A stretch of 64,000 nucleotides of DNA from Pseudomonas peli (GTDB lineage Bacteria > Pseudomonadota > Gammaproteobacteria > Pseudomonadales > Pseudomonadaceae), in contig NZ_FMTL01000003.1 in NCBI RefSeq assembly GCF_900099645.1, forward strand, positions 434,001-498,000. The letters are read 5' to 3'. Shown here piece by piece: positions 7,412-17,100 of the stretch. Numbering within the stretch: the first letter of the stretch is position 1; each line of letters opens with the position of its first letter. The notes under the pieces were generated by a model. The model was given only the letters and a program-made list of their open reading frames with translations. It ran no database searches and was not told the DNA's origin. A program made the translations under genes and the position numbers.

Positions 7412-8631
7412 GCGACCTGATCCGCCGTGATCCACGGGCCGAATGGATCGCCCGTAACCGCCTGCATCCGCTGCATGCCGCCGCGCAACCGGCCGTCGCT
7501 AGCTGGCTCAGCGCCGCCGGGGTGCTACGCAAGAATCCCCATGCAGTGGGTTTTATCGGCCCCAATGGTCTTAAACGTATCGATCGCTCTGGCGCGCAGC
7601 AAGGCGGCACGGCCAAGCGTTCGACGGCCAGTGCCGTGGTGCAGTTGCCGCTACGCGCTATCGAGCAACCGGCGTTCTATATCGCTGTGGTGCCGGATAT
7701 GGTCGGCGGCCGCCTGAGCGCCCATGACAAGGACCTGCTCGGCCTGGCGCACAAGCTGGCCGGCAGCGACGGTGCGGTGGTCGCGGTGATCTTTGGCGAG
7801 CACAAGGAAAGCGCCTTCGATAGCAACGGCGTGGATCGTCTGCTGCAGTTCGATGGCGAGGGTTTCGACGGCTACGCCCCGGAAGCGCGAGTGCTGGCCC
7901 TCGGCGCAGTAGAACGGCAACTTTCGCCGCGCCACTGGTTGCTGCCCGACAGCCGCAGCGGTGGTGGAGAACTGGGCCGGCGTCTGGCCGCCAAACTGGG
8001 TGAACGCCCGGCCACGCGGGTTTGGCAGGTGGCCGATGGCATGGCCAGCGGGCGTGCGGGTGCCGGTCGGGAAGACCTGGTGCAACAAGCGCCACGCCTG
8101 ATTCTGGCGGCGGTGGAATGCGCCGAACCGGTCAGCGAAACCCGTCACGAAGTACGGCCGCTGGCGCTGAGTGAAGCACTGGTCAGCCATTTGCCACGGA
8201 TTCAGGATTTGGGCGCGGTGGCAGTCGACCCGGCGCAGATCCCCATGGCCGAGGCCGAATTTATTCTCTCCGGCGGCAACGGCGTGAAGGATTGGACGCT
8301 GTTCCATCAGGCCGCTGCGGCGCTGGGCGCCACCGAAGGCGCCTCACGGGTGGCAGTGGACGATGGCTTTATGGGCCGCGAACGCCAGGTCGGCGCGTCC
8401 GGCATCTGGGTCACGGCGCGGGTTTACGTGGCCGTGGGGATTTCCGGGGCGATCCAGCATCTGCAAGGCATCGGTGCCTGCGACAAAGTGGTGGCGATCA
8501 ACCTCGACCCGACCTGCGACATGATCAAACGCGCTGATCTTTCGGTAATCGGTGAGTCCGCTGCGATCTTGCAAGCGCTGATCGAGCGGGTCGCCGCCCA
8601 TCGGCAGGGAGCAGAACGTGATGCTGCCTAA
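7408..8631 (+). CDS. Electron transfer flavoprotein alpha subunit (dgc-associated)
   Basis: The 407-residue protein ends with the ETF-alpha FAD domain: RQVGASGIWVTARVYVAVGI, then SGAIQHLQGI and an INLDPTCDMIKRADLSV segment. It is about 90 residues longer than the general ETF-alpha because of an N-terminal extension (about 1-80) that carries no motif I recognise. The start overlaps dgcB by four bases, so it is translationally coupled. It is probably the dedicated electron acceptor for DgcA, distinct from the fatty-acid ETF. Confidence 0.88.
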   Translation: MSDLIRRDPRAEWIARNRLHPLHAAAQPAVASWLSAAGVLRKNPHAVGFIGPNGLKRIDRSGAQQGGTAKRSTASAVVQLPLRAIEQPAFYIAVVPDMVGGRLSAHDKDLLGLAHKLAGSDGAVVAVIFGEHKESAFDSNGVDRLLQFDGEGFDGYAPEARVLALGAVERQLSPRHWLLPDSRSGGGELGRRLAAKLGERPATRVWQVADGMASGRAGAGREDLVQQAPRLILAAVECAEPVSETRHEVRPLALSEALVSHLPRIQDLGAVAVDPAQIPMAEAEFILSGGNGVKDWTLFHQAAAALGATEGASRVAVDDGFMGRERQVGASGIWVTARVYVAVGISGAIQHLQGIGACDKVVAINLDPTCDMIKRADLSVIGESAAILQALIERVAAHRQGAERDAA

Positions 8632-8640
8632 GCAAACTGT

Positions 8641-8716
8641 AGGGTGGATGACGCTTCACCCATCCACCAGTAACCACCACACTGCGATGGTGGAAGAGCA
8701 CAGCGTCTTCCACCCT
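8641..8716. repeat. Imperfect inverted repeat between the two ETF genes
   Basis: AGGGTGGATGACGCT at 8641-8655 is inverted at 8702-8716 with one mismatch. The element fills the 98-bp spacer. The TAGGGTGGAT-type end is a familiar Pseudomonas intergenic repeat, and it could form a hairpin in the operon transcript. Confidence 0.65.
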
Positions 8717-8729
8717 ATGGAGCTGCTCC

Positions 8730-9503
8730 ATGACTGATTTGCAGGTAGTTACGCTGGTTTCCGTAGGCGCTCACCCCACCTCCGGGCGCCCACGTCGCGC
8801 CGAGCAGGATGCCCGCGCGGTCGAGCTGGGTTTGCGTCTGGCCGGTGAGCGTTTGCAGGTGCTGCATGCCGGAGACCCGCAGCAGGAGGCGCTGCGTGCT
8901 TACCTGGGAATGGGCCTTGAGCAGATCAAGATTCTCGAACAACCGGCGCACAGCGATGCGCTGCCGGTGCTGGCCGAGTACCTGGCCGACTCCAGCGCGC
9001 AGCTGGTGTTGACCGGCAGCCAGGCGGAAACCGGCGAAGGCTCGGGCATGCTGCCTTACCTGCTGGCGGAACAGCTCGGCTGGCCACTGGTGGTCGGGCT
9101 GGCGGCGGTGGAGCAGGTCAGCAATGGTGTGGCGCAGGTGCTGCAAGCCTTGCCGCGCGGACAGCGCCGGCGCTTGCAGGTGCGTCTGCCGTTTGTCGCC
9201 AGCGTGGATAACGCCGCGCCTACCGCCCGGCAAAGCGCCTTCGGCCCGGCACGCCGTGGCCTGCTGACGGGCGAAGAGGTGGAGTTGGTTGCCGATCCAC
9301 TGTTTGCCAGCGCCCAGCTGCAACCGGCCAAGCCCCGGCCCAAGCGCCTTAAGGTGATCAAGGCCAAGACCGGCGCGGAGCGTATGAAGGCGGCTACGGC
9401 CAAGGCATCCGGCGGTGGCGGACAGGTGCTCAAGGATGTCTCGCCGCAAGCGGGCGCGGAGGCTATCTTCAAGTTGCTATTGGAAGAGGGCGTGCTGCGC
9501 TAG
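8730..9503 (+). CDS. Electron transfer flavoprotein beta subunit (dgc-associated)
   Basis: The 257-residue protein has the ETF-beta layout: an alternating strand/helix nucleotide-binding core with RRAEQDARAVELGLRL near the N-terminus and VLTGSQAETGEGSGMLPYLL near residues 90-110, where ETF-beta family members bind AMP. The C-terminus (LKDVSPQAGAEAIFKLLLEE) is a predicted helix. ATG at 8730 follows GGAG. It pairs with the alpha subunit just upstream to form the dimethylglycine-specific ETF. Confidence 0.85.
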   Translation: MTDLQVVTLVSVGAHPTSGRPRRAEQDARAVELGLRLAGERLQVLHAGDPQQEALRAYLGMGLEQIKILEQPAHSDALPVLAEYLADSSAQLVLTGSQAETGEGSGMLPYLLAEQLGWPLVVGLAAVEQVSNGVAQVLQALPRGQRRRLQVRLPFVASVDNAAPTARQSAFGPARRGLLTGEEVELVADPLFASAQLQPAKPRPKRLKVIKAKTGAERMKAATAKASGGGGQVLKDVSPQAGAEAIFKLLLEEGVLR

Positions 9504-9528
9504 CACGCCACCATTGGAGGAATTGAGC

Positions 9529-9780
9529 ATGATGCACGCCGACCTGATTGATCAGGAGGACCTACGCGAACGCCTGGTGGCGCTAGGGTTGTCGATTCCA
9601 CCCGGGGTCACTGCCGAGCAGGCGTGCGAACATGCCGTCAGCGGCCTGAGCCCGGAGCGCGCGCTGGCCCTGCGGCGTCTGGTGGAGGAGTTGCTCGGTG
9701 GCAGCGCGACGCTGTTGCCGAATGTGCGCGAGGCGATCTCGCGCACCTTGCTGCCGGCGCTGGTTCCCCGTCCTTCCTGA
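9529..9780 (+). CDS. Small conserved protein at the end of the dgc operon
   Basis: The protein has 83 residues and is soluble, with no recognisable motif. ATG at 9529 has a perfect GGAGG eight bases upstream, and the start is 25 bp after the ETF-beta stop, so it belongs to the operon. It is rich in helix-forming residues (RALALRRLVEELL). It occupies the position of PA5401 in P. aeruginosa (memory). Function unknown. It could stabilise the ETF or DgcB, but nothing in the sequence proves this. Confidence 0.75.
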   Translation: MMHADLIDQEDLRERLVALGLSIPPGVTAEQACEHAVSGLSPERALALRRLVEELLGGSATLLPNVREAISRTLLPALVPRPS

Positions 9781-9786
9781 TGGTTG

Positions 9787-9824
9787 GGGCTGATGCAGGC
9801 GTCAGTGGCCGCCTGCATCAGCCC
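9787..9824. terminator. Bidirectional hairpin between converging dgc operon and threonine aldolase gene
   Basis: A perfect 15-bp stem, GGGCTGATGCAGGCG and CGCCTGCATCAGCCC, surrounds an 8-base loop. No T run follows on either strand, but its placement only 6 bp after one gene and 19 bp before the end of the converging gene supports a transcription-stop or mRNA-end role for both. Confidence 0.7.
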
Positions 9825-9842
9825 GCATCGTGAGCGTCTTGC

Positions 9843-10886
9843 TTAGCTGGCCGTCATCGCCTGGCGAATATCCCCTGCCAGCTGGCGCACCCGCGCTTCG
9901 TCGGTGTCCCAGGAGCACATAAAGCGTGCGCCGCCAGCCCCGATAAAGGTGTAGAAGCGCCAGCCCAGGCCGCGCAGGATTTCCAGCGCCGGTTCCGACA
10001 TCTGCAAAAACACGCCGTTGGCCTGCACCGGGAACATCAGGCTGACCCCCGGAATATCGCTGACCAACTCGGCGAGCAGCTGCGCGCAGCGGTTGGCGTG
10101 CTGGGCGTATTTCAGCCAGGCATCGTTCTGCAGGATGCCGACCCAGGGTGCGGACAGGTAGCGCATCTTCGAGGCCAGCTGACCGGCTTGCTTGCAGCGG
10201 TAGTCGAAGTCTTCGGCCAAATCTTTATTGAAGAACAGAATGGCCTCACCCACGGCCATGCCGTTTTTGGTGCCGCCAAAACACAGCACATCGACGCCGG
10301 CCTTCCAGGTCAGGTCGGCCGGGCTGCAGCCGAGAAAGGCGCAGGCATTGGAGAAGCGCGCGCCGTCCATGTGCAGGTGCAGGCCCAGTTCGCGGCACAC
10401 CGCGCTGATCGCCCGCACCTCATCTGGGCTGTAAACGGTGCCTACTTCCGTGGCCTGAGTCAGGGTCACCACCCGTGGCTTGGGGTAATGGATGTCCTGG
10501 CGTTTGAGGGCGATCTCGCGGATCGCCTCGGGCGTCAGTTTGCCGTTTTCGGTCTTGGCCAGCAGCAGCTTGGAGCCGTTGGAGAAGAACTCCGGCGCGC
10601 CGCATTCGTCGGTTTCGACGTGGGCGGTCTCCGAGCAGATCACGCTGTGGTAGCTCTGGCACAACGACGCCAGGGCCAGGGAGTTGGCCGCCGTGCCGTT
10701 GAAGGCGAAGAACACTTCGCAGTCGGTTTCAAACAGGCGGCGGAAATGGTCGGCGGCGCGTGCGGTCCATTCGTCGTCGCCATAGGCGCGCTGGTGGCCT
10801 TGGTTGGCTTCGGCCATGGCTGCCCAGGCTTCCGGGCAGATGCCGGAGTAGTTGTCGCTGGCGAATTGTTGCGAGAGATCGGGCAT
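9843..10886 (-). CDS. ltaE: Low-specificity L-threonine aldolase
   Basis: The 347-residue protein is a fold-type I PLP enzyme of the beta-eliminating lyase/threonine aldolase family. Visible landmarks are the SDNYSGICPEAW start, HLHMDGARFSNA (Asp174 contacts PLP) and FGGTKNGM (Lys207, Schiff base). It cleaves threonine or allo-threonine to glycine and acetaldehyde, and in Pseudomonas can also act on 3-hydroxy amino acids. ATG at 10886 follows AAGGA. It is transcribed divergently from glyA, which fits coordinate handling of glycine. In P. aeruginosa the homologue is called ltaA (memory). Confidence 0.9.
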   Translation of the reverse strand: MPDLSQQFASDNYSGICPEAWAAMAEANQGHQRAYGDDEWTARAADHFRRLFETDCEVFFAFNGTAANSLALASLCQSYHSVICSETAHVETDECGAPEFFSNGSKLLLAKTENGKLTPEAIREIALKRQDIHYPKPRVVTLTQATEVGTVYSPDEVRAISAVCRELGLHLHMDGARFSNACAFLGCSPADLTWKAGVDVLCFGGTKNGMAVGEAILFFNKDLAEDFDYRCKQAGQLASKMRYLSAPWVGILQNDAWLKYAQHANRCAQLLAELVSDIPGVSLMFPVQANGVFLQMSEPALEILRGLGWRFYTFIGAGGARFMCSWDTDEARVRQLAGDIRQAMTAS

Positions 10887-11031
10887 GGGAGCTTCCTTGT
10901 GGGCGCTAACGCTAAGCCGTTTGGGATGCTTCTACTGTATCCGCGGTCACGCCTGCGTGCAGATACGGGGGCGACATCCTCTGCCATACAGGCGAAGCCG
11001 CAGCGCGCTGTCGCCTATAAGGCCTGCGCAA

Positions 11032-11053
11032 TTGCGACGCGTGCATGTCGCAA
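11032..11053. promoter_or_regulatory. Dyad TTGCGAC-N8-GTCGCAA in the ltaE/glyA divergent region
   Basis: The two 7-bp arms match perfectly across an 8-bp spacer. The dyad is 124 bp upstream of glyA and 145 bp upstream of ltaE. A further TGTCGC lies at 11010-11015. In P. aeruginosa this promoter responds to GbdR and to the sarcosine regulator SouR, so this may be a regulator site. I cannot tell which protein it would bind. Confidence 0.4.
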
Positions 11054-11177
11054 ACGCAATCCCCCGTGGCGTGCCTAGGCATCTGACCGATCAGGGCCAG
11101 TCATACCATCGGCTCACAAGGGCTCAGCCCGCTTACGACACAGATGCGCCACACCCCGGTGCCGCAGGAGATCAGTG

Positions 11178-12431
11178 ATGTTCAGCAAGAACGACCAGAT
11201 TCAAGGCTACGACGATGAATTGCTCAGCGCCATAAACGCCGAGGAGCGCCGTCAGGAGCACCATATCGAGCTGATCGCCTCGGAAAACTACACCAGCCAG
11301 CGGGTTATGGAAGCGCAGGGCAGCGGCCTGACCAACAAGTACGCCGAAGGCTATCCGGGCAAGCGTTACTACGGCGGTTGCGAGCATGTAGACGTGGTCG
11401 AGCAGCTGGCCATCGACCGTGCCAAGAAACTGTTCGGCGCCGATTACGCCAACGTGCAGCCGCACTCCGGTTCGTCCGCCAACAGCGCGGTGTACCTGGC
11501 GCTGATCAATGCCGGCGATACCATCCTCGGCATGAGCCTGGCCCACGGCGGCCACCTGACCCACGGCGCCAAGGTGTCGTCCTCGGGCAAGCTGTACAAC
11601 GCCGTGCAGTACGGCATCGACACTGCCACTGGACTGATCGATTACGACGAAGTCGAGCGCCTGGCCGTTGAATGCCAGCCGAAGATGATCGTCGCCGGTT
11701 TCTCGGCCTATTCGAAAACCCTGGATTTCCCGCGTTTCCGCGCCATCGCCGACAAGGTCGGGGCGCTGCTGTTTGTCGACATGGCCCACGTCGCCGGCCT
11801 GGTCGCCGCAGGCCTGTACCCCAACCCGATTCCCTTTGCCGATGTGGTCACTACCACCACCCACAAGACTCTGCGCGGTCCGCGTGGTGGCTTGATCCTG
11901 GCCAAGGCTAATCCTGATATCGAGAAGAAACTCAATTCGGCGGTCTTCCCCGGTGCCCAGGGCGGCCCACTGATGCATGTGATTGCGGCCAAGGCTGTGT
12001 GCTTCAAGGAAGCCATGGAGCCTGGCTTCAAGGAATACCAAGCGCAGGTGATCAAAAATGCCCAGGCCATGGCCAAGGTGTTTATCGAGCGCGGCTATGA
12101 CGTGGTCTCCGGCGGCACCGACAACCACCTGTTCCTGGTCAGCCTGATCCGTCAGGGCCTGACCGGTAAAGACGCCGATGCTGCCTTGGGGCGTGCCGGC
12201 ATCACGGTTAACAAGAACGCCGTGCCGAACGACCCGCAATCGCCATTTGTCACCTCGGGCCTGCGTATCGGTACGCCAGCGATCACCACGCGCGGCCTCA
12301 AAGAGGCGCAGAGCATCGAGCTGGCCGGTTGGATCTGCAACATCCTCGACCACCTCGGCGATGCCGATGTGGAAGCGCAGGTGGCGACCTTGGCAGCAGG
12401 TCTGTGTGCCGATTACCCGGTCTACCGTTGA
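11178..12431 (+). CDS. glyA: Serine hydroxymethyltransferase (sox-linked)
   Basis: The 417-residue protein has full-length GlyA landmarks: [15 protein letters not shown], the [10 protein letters not shown] loop, and [16 protein letters not shown] with PLP-binding Lys230. It interconverts glycine and serine with methylene-tetrahydrofolate. Here it would use the glycine and one-carbon units produced by sarcosine oxidase. ATG at 11178 is preferred over GTG at 11175 because GGAG is seven bases upstream. It is followed by soxBDAG in the same direction, as in the P. aeruginosa glyA1-sox cluster. Confidence 0.95.
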   Translation: MFSKNDQIQGYDDELLSAINAEERRQEHHIELIASENYTSQRVMEAQGSGLTNKYAEGYPGKRYYGGCEHVDVVEQLAIDRAKKLFGADYANVQPHSGSSANSAVYLALINAGDTILGMSLAHGGHLTHGAKVSSSGKLYNAVQYGIDTATGLIDYDEVERLAVECQPKMIVAGFSAYSKTLDFPRFRAIADKVGALLFVDMAHVAGLVAAGLYPNPIPFADVVTTTTHKTLRGPRGGLILAKANPDIEKKLNSAVFPGAQGGPLMHVIAAKAVCFKEAMEPGFKEYQAQVIKNAQAMAKVFIERGYDVVSGGTDNHLFLVSLIRQGLTGKDADAALGRAGITVNKNAVPNDPQSPFVTSGLRIGTPAITTRGLKEAQSIELAGWICNILDHLGDADVEAQVATLAAGLCADYPVYR

Positions 12432-12436
12432 TGAAT

Positions 12437-12545
12437 ATCTGCGCGGGCGAATTGCTGCGTTGCCCGGTGCTCGCAAGCTGCGCCTACCTACAGGTATGTC
12501 TTGCTTGCCGCGCTCCGGCCGCCTTGCACTTCATCCCGCTCGATG
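12437..12545. repeat. Intergenic repeat copy 2 (after glyA)
   Basis: The glyA-soxB spacer carries GCTGCGTTGCCCGGTGCTCGC and AAGCTGCGCCTACC blocks that resemble the element at 2508-2612 in order and spacing but have diverged. Nothing coding was seen in it. Confidence 0.45.
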
Positions 12546-12579
12546 ATTCATCCCAGGCTTCAATTTAGGGAGCACCTTT

Positions 12580-13830
12580 ATGCAACGTTATTCCGGCTTC
12601 GGCCTGTTCAAGCACGCGTTCAGCCACCACGAAAACTGGCAGCGCATGTGGCGTAACCCAACGCCCAAGCCGGTGTACGACGTGATCATCGTCGGCGGTG
12701 GCGGTCACGGTCTGGCCACGGCCTATTACCTGGCGAAAGAGTTTGGCGTGAAGAACGTCGCGGTGATCGAGAAGGGCTGGCTGGGCGGCGGTAACACCGC
12801 ACGCAACACCACCATCGTACGCTCCAACTACCTCTGGGATGAGTCGGCGCACCTCTACGAGCACGCGATGAAACTGTGGGAAGGCCTGTCCCAGGACCTC
12901 AACTACAACGTCATGTTCAGCCAGCGCGGCGTCTACAACCTCTGTCACACCCTGCAGGACATGCGTGACTCCGAGCGCCGCGTCAGCGCCAACCGCCTCA
13001 ACGGGGTGGACGGCGAACTGCTGGATGCCAAGCAGGTGGCCGCAGAGATTCCGTACCTCGATTGCAGCAAGAACACCCGTTACCCGGTGCTGGGCTCCAC
13101 CGTGCAGCGCCGTGGTGGCGTGGCCCGTCACGACGCCGTGGCCTGGGGCTATGCCCGTGCTGCCGATGCCTCGGGCGTGGACCTGATCCAGCAGACCGAG
13201 GTGATCGGCTTCCGCAAGGAAAACGGCGTGTGCATCGGTGTGGAAACCAACAAGGGCTTTATTGGCGGCAAGCGCGTCGGTGTAGTCACTGCGGGTAACT
13301 CCGGGCACATGGCCGGCCTCGCGGGTTTCCGTCTGCCGCTGGAATCCCACCCGCTGCAGGCGCTGGTATCCGAGCCGATCAAACCGGTCATCGACAGCGT
13401 GATCATGTCCAACGCCGTGCACGGTTACATCAGTCAGTCCGACAAGGGCGACCTGGTCATTGGTGCCGGTATCGACGGCTACAACGGCTACGGTCAGCGC
13501 GGCTCTTACGGCACCATCGAACACACCCTGCAGGCCATCGTTGAGATGTTCCCGGTGCTCTCGCGGGTACGCATGAACCGTCAGTGGGGCGGCATCGTCG
13601 ACACCTCGCCGGACGCCTGCCCGATCATTTCCAAGACCCCGGTGCCCAATCTGTTCTTCAACTGCGGGTGGGGCACCGGCGGCTTCAAGGCCACGCCGGG
13701 TTCGGGTCACGTGTTCGCGGCCAGCCTGGCCAAGGGCGAAATGCACCCGCTGGCCAAGCCGTTCTCCATGGACCGTTTCCACACCGGCGCACTGATCGAC
13801 GAGCACGGCGCTGCTGCCGTGGCTCACTAA
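12580..13830 (+). CDS. soxB: Sarcosine oxidase beta subunit
   Basis: The 416-residue protein belongs to the DadA/FAD-dependent oxidoreductase family. The dinucleotide-binding motif VIIVGGGGHGLATAYYL is at residues 36-52, and a GGVARHDAVAWG segment around His184 matches the site where FMN is covalently attached in heterotetrameric sarcosine oxidases. It carries the substrate-oxidising flavin site for sarcosine to glycine. ATG at 12580 follows AGGGAG. It opens the soxBDAG cluster. Confidence 0.95.
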   Translation: MQRYSGFGLFKHAFSHHENWQRMWRNPTPKPVYDVIIVGGGGHGLATAYYLAKEFGVKNVAVIEKGWLGGGNTARNTTIVRSNYLWDESAHLYEHAMKLWEGLSQDLNYNVMFSQRGVYNLCHTLQDMRDSERRVSANRLNGVDGELLDAKQVAAEIPYLDCSKNTRYPVLGSTVQRRGGVARHDAVAWGYARAADASGVDLIQQTEVIGFRKENGVCIGVETNKGFIGGKRVGVVTAGNSGHMAGLAGFRLPLESHPLQALVSEPIKPVIDSVIMSNAVHGYISQSDKGDLVIGAGIDGYNGYGQRGSYGTIEHTLQAIVEMFPVLSRVRMNRQWGGIVDTSPDACPIISKTPVPNLFFNCGWGTGGFKATPGSGHVFAASLAKGEMHPLAKPFSMDRFHTGALIDEHGAAAVAH

Positions 13831-13842
13831 GAGGGCTTACCC

Positions 13843-14169
13843 ATGTTGCATATCTTCTGCCCTCACTGCGGCGAACTGCGCTCCGAAGAGGAGTTCCACG
13901 CCAAGGGCCAGGCGCATATTCCGCGCCCGCTGGACCCGACTGCCTGCACCGATGCCGAGTGGGGTGAATACCTGTTCTTCCGCGATAACCCGCGCGGCAT
14001 CCACCACGAGCTGTGGGTGCATTCGGCTGGTTGCCGCAAGTACTTCAACGCCACCCGTCACACGGTGACCTACGAAATTCTCGAAACCTACAAGATCGGC
14101 GAGAAGCCCAGCGTTACTGCTGCTGGCACCGCCGAGAAAAAGGCCAGCGACCAAGGAGTAACGGCATGA
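13843..14169 (+). CDS. soxD: Sarcosine oxidase delta subunit
   Basis: The 108-residue zinc-binding subunit has Cys6 and Cys9 in CPHCG, and His60 and Cys64 in the VHSAGCRKYF segment, which are the expected zinc ligands. Family landmarks include the RPLDPTACTDAEWGEYLFFR block. It is a structural subunit of the heterotetramer. Its stop overlaps the soxA start (ATGA), indicating coupled translation. Confidence 0.95.
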   Translation: MLHIFCPHCGELRSEEEFHAKGQAHIPRPLDPTACTDAEWGEYLFFRDNPRGIHHELWVHSAGCRKYFNATRHTVTYEILETYKIGEKPSVTAAGTAEKKASDQGVTA

Positions 14170-17100
14170 GCCAGGTCAATCGTCTTGCCAGCGGCGGCCG
14201 CGTTGACCGCAGCCAGCCTTTGACATTCAGCTTCAACGGGCAGAGCTATCAAGGCTTTGCCGGTGACACCCTGGCTGCCGCCTTGCTGGCCAATGGCGTG
14301 GATATCGTCGGGCGCAGCTTCAAGTACTCGCGGCCGCGCGGCATCGTTGCTGCTGGCGCCGAAGAGCCGAACGCCGTGCTGCAGATTGGCAGCACCGAAG
14401 CGGCGCAGATCCCCAACGTGCGCGCCACCCAGCAGGCGCTGTATGCCGGTCTGGTCGCCAGCAGCACCAACGGCTGGCCGAGTGTGAACACCGACCTGAT
14501 GGGCATTCTCGGCAAGGTCGGCGGCAAGATGATGCCGCCGGGGTTCTACTACAAAACCTTTATGTACCCGCAGAACCTCTGGCTGACCTACGAGAAATAC
14601 ATCCGTAAGGCCGCAGGTCTTGGCCGTGCGCCAACCGCCGTGGACCCGGACAGCTACGACTACATGAACCAGCACTGCGACGTGCTGGTGGTCGGTGCCG
14701 GCCCGGCGGGCCTGGCGGCAGCGCTGGCGGCTGCGCGCAGCGGTGCACGGGTAATCCTGGCCGATGAGCAGGAAGAGTTCGGCGGCAGCCTGCTCAGCAC
14801 TCGCGAAACCCTCGACGGCAAACCGGCCGCCGACTGGGCCGCGCAGGTGATTACCGAGCTGTCTGGCATGCCTGAAGTGACTCTGCTGCCGCGTTCCACG
14901 GTCAACGGTTACCACGACCACAACTTCCTCACCATTCACCAGCGCCTGACCGATCACCTTGGTGAAATTGCGCCACTCGGTATGGTTCGTCAGCGCATGC
15001 ACCGCGTGCGTGCCACGCGTGTGGTGCTGGCCACCGGTGCCCACGAGCGGCCGCTGGTGTACGCCAACAACGACGTGCCGGGCAATATGCTCGCCGATGC
15101 GGTGTCCACCTACGTGCGCCGTTATGGTGTGGCCCCGGGCAAGCAGCTGGTGCTGTCGACCAACAATGATTACGCCTACCGCGTGGTGCTCGACTGGCTC
15201 GACGCCGGCCTGCAGGTGGTGGCCGTCGCCGATGCACGCAGCAACCCGCGCGGCAGTTGGGTGGAAGAAGCGCGCAAGCGCGGCGTGCGCATCCTTACCG
15301 GCAGCGCCGTGGTGGAAGCCGCCGGCAGCAAGCGGGTGACCGCTGCACGCATCTGCGCCATCGATGTGCAAAGCCATAAGGTCAGCAGCCCCGGCGAAGT
15401 GCTCGACTGCGACCTGATCGTCAGCTCCGGAGGCTACAGCCCGGTGGTGCACCTGGCTTCGCACCTGGGCGGCCGGCCGACCTGGCGTGAAGATATTCTG
15501 GCCTTTGTGCCAGGCGAGGGTGGCTTCCAGAAGCGCCTGTGCGCCGGTGCGGTGAATGGCGTATTCGGCCTGGGCGATGCCCTGGCCGATGGTTTCGAGG
15601 CGGGTGTGTCGGCGGCTGCCGAAGCCGGCTTCAAGGCGGTTTCCGCCAGCCTGCCGCAGGTCGCTGTCCGTCTGGAAGAACCTTCCCTGGCGCTGTTCCA
15701 GGTGCCGCACGACAAGCCGACGGCGCGTGCGCCCAAACAGTTTGTCGACCTGCAGAATGACGTTACCGCTGCCGGTATCGAGTTGGCCACCCGCGAGGGC
15801 TTTGAGTCGGTCGAGCACGTCAAACGCTACACCGCGCTGGGCTTCGGCACCGATCAGGGCAAGCTGGGCAATATCAACGGCCTGGCGATTGCCGCCCGTT
15901 CGCTGGGCATCAGCATCCCGCAGATGGGCACCACTATGTTCCGCCCGAACTACACGCCGGTGACCTTCGGTGCGGTGGCCGGCCGTCACTGTGGCGCGCT
16001 GTTCGAGCCCAAACGTTACACCGCGATGCAAAGCTGGCACCTGCAAAACGGTGCCGAGTTCGAGGACGTGGGTCAGTGGAAGCGCCCGTGGTACTTCCCC
16101 AAAGCCGGTGAAGATCTGCATGCCGCCGTAGCCCGCGAGTGCCTGGCCGTGCGTAACGCAGTCGGCATTTTGGACGCCTCGACGCTGGGCAAGATCGATA
16201 TTCAAGGCCCGGATGCCCGCGAGTTTCTCAACCGCGTGTACAGCAACGCCTGGACCAAACTGGATGTGGGCAAGGCGCGCTACGGTCTGATGTGCAAGGA
16301 AGACGGCATGGTCTTCGACGACGGTGTGACCGCCTGCCTGGCCGACAACCATTTTCTGATGACCACCACCACCGGCGGCGCCGCACGGGTGATGGAGTGG
16401 TTGGAAATCTACCACCAGACCGAGTGGCCGGAGCTGAAGGTGTACTTCACCTCGGTTACCGACCACTGGGCAACCATGACCCTGTCCGGCCCCAACAGCC
16501 GCAAGCTGCTGGCCGAGGTCACCGACATCGACCTGGACAAGGACGCCTTCCCGTTTATGACGTGGAAGGAAGGCCAGGTTGGCGGTGTGCCTGCGCGGGT
16601 GTTCCGCATCTCTTTCACCGGTGAGCTGAGCTACGAAGTCAACGTGCAGGCCGACTACGCCCTGGGTGTGTGGGAAAAGATCATCGAAGCCGGTAAGAAG
16701 CACGGTCTGACGCCTTACGGCACCGAGACCATGCACGAACTGCGTGCTGAGAAGGGCTTCATCATCGTCGGTCAGGACACCGACGGTTCGGTCACCCCAG
16801 ACGACCTCAACATGGGCTGGTGCGTAGGGCGAACCAAACCGTTCTCGTGGATCGGCTGGCGCGGCATGAACCGCGAAGACAGCCTGCGCGAAGACCGCAA
16901 GCAGCTGATCGGGCTCAAACCCGTCGACCCCAACAAGGTGCTGCCGGAAGGCGCGCAACTGGTGTTCGACCCGAAACAGACCGTCCCGATGCAGATGGTC
17001 GGCCACGTCACCTCCAGCTACATGAGCGTGGCGCTGGGCTATTCCTTCGCCATGGGTGTGGTCAAGGGCGGCCTCAAACGCATGGGTGAGCGGGTGTTCG

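Noticed and set aside
10887..11177. Glycine riboswitch before glyA
   Set aside because: I could not find the tandem aptamer core or a following expression platform in the 290-bp region.
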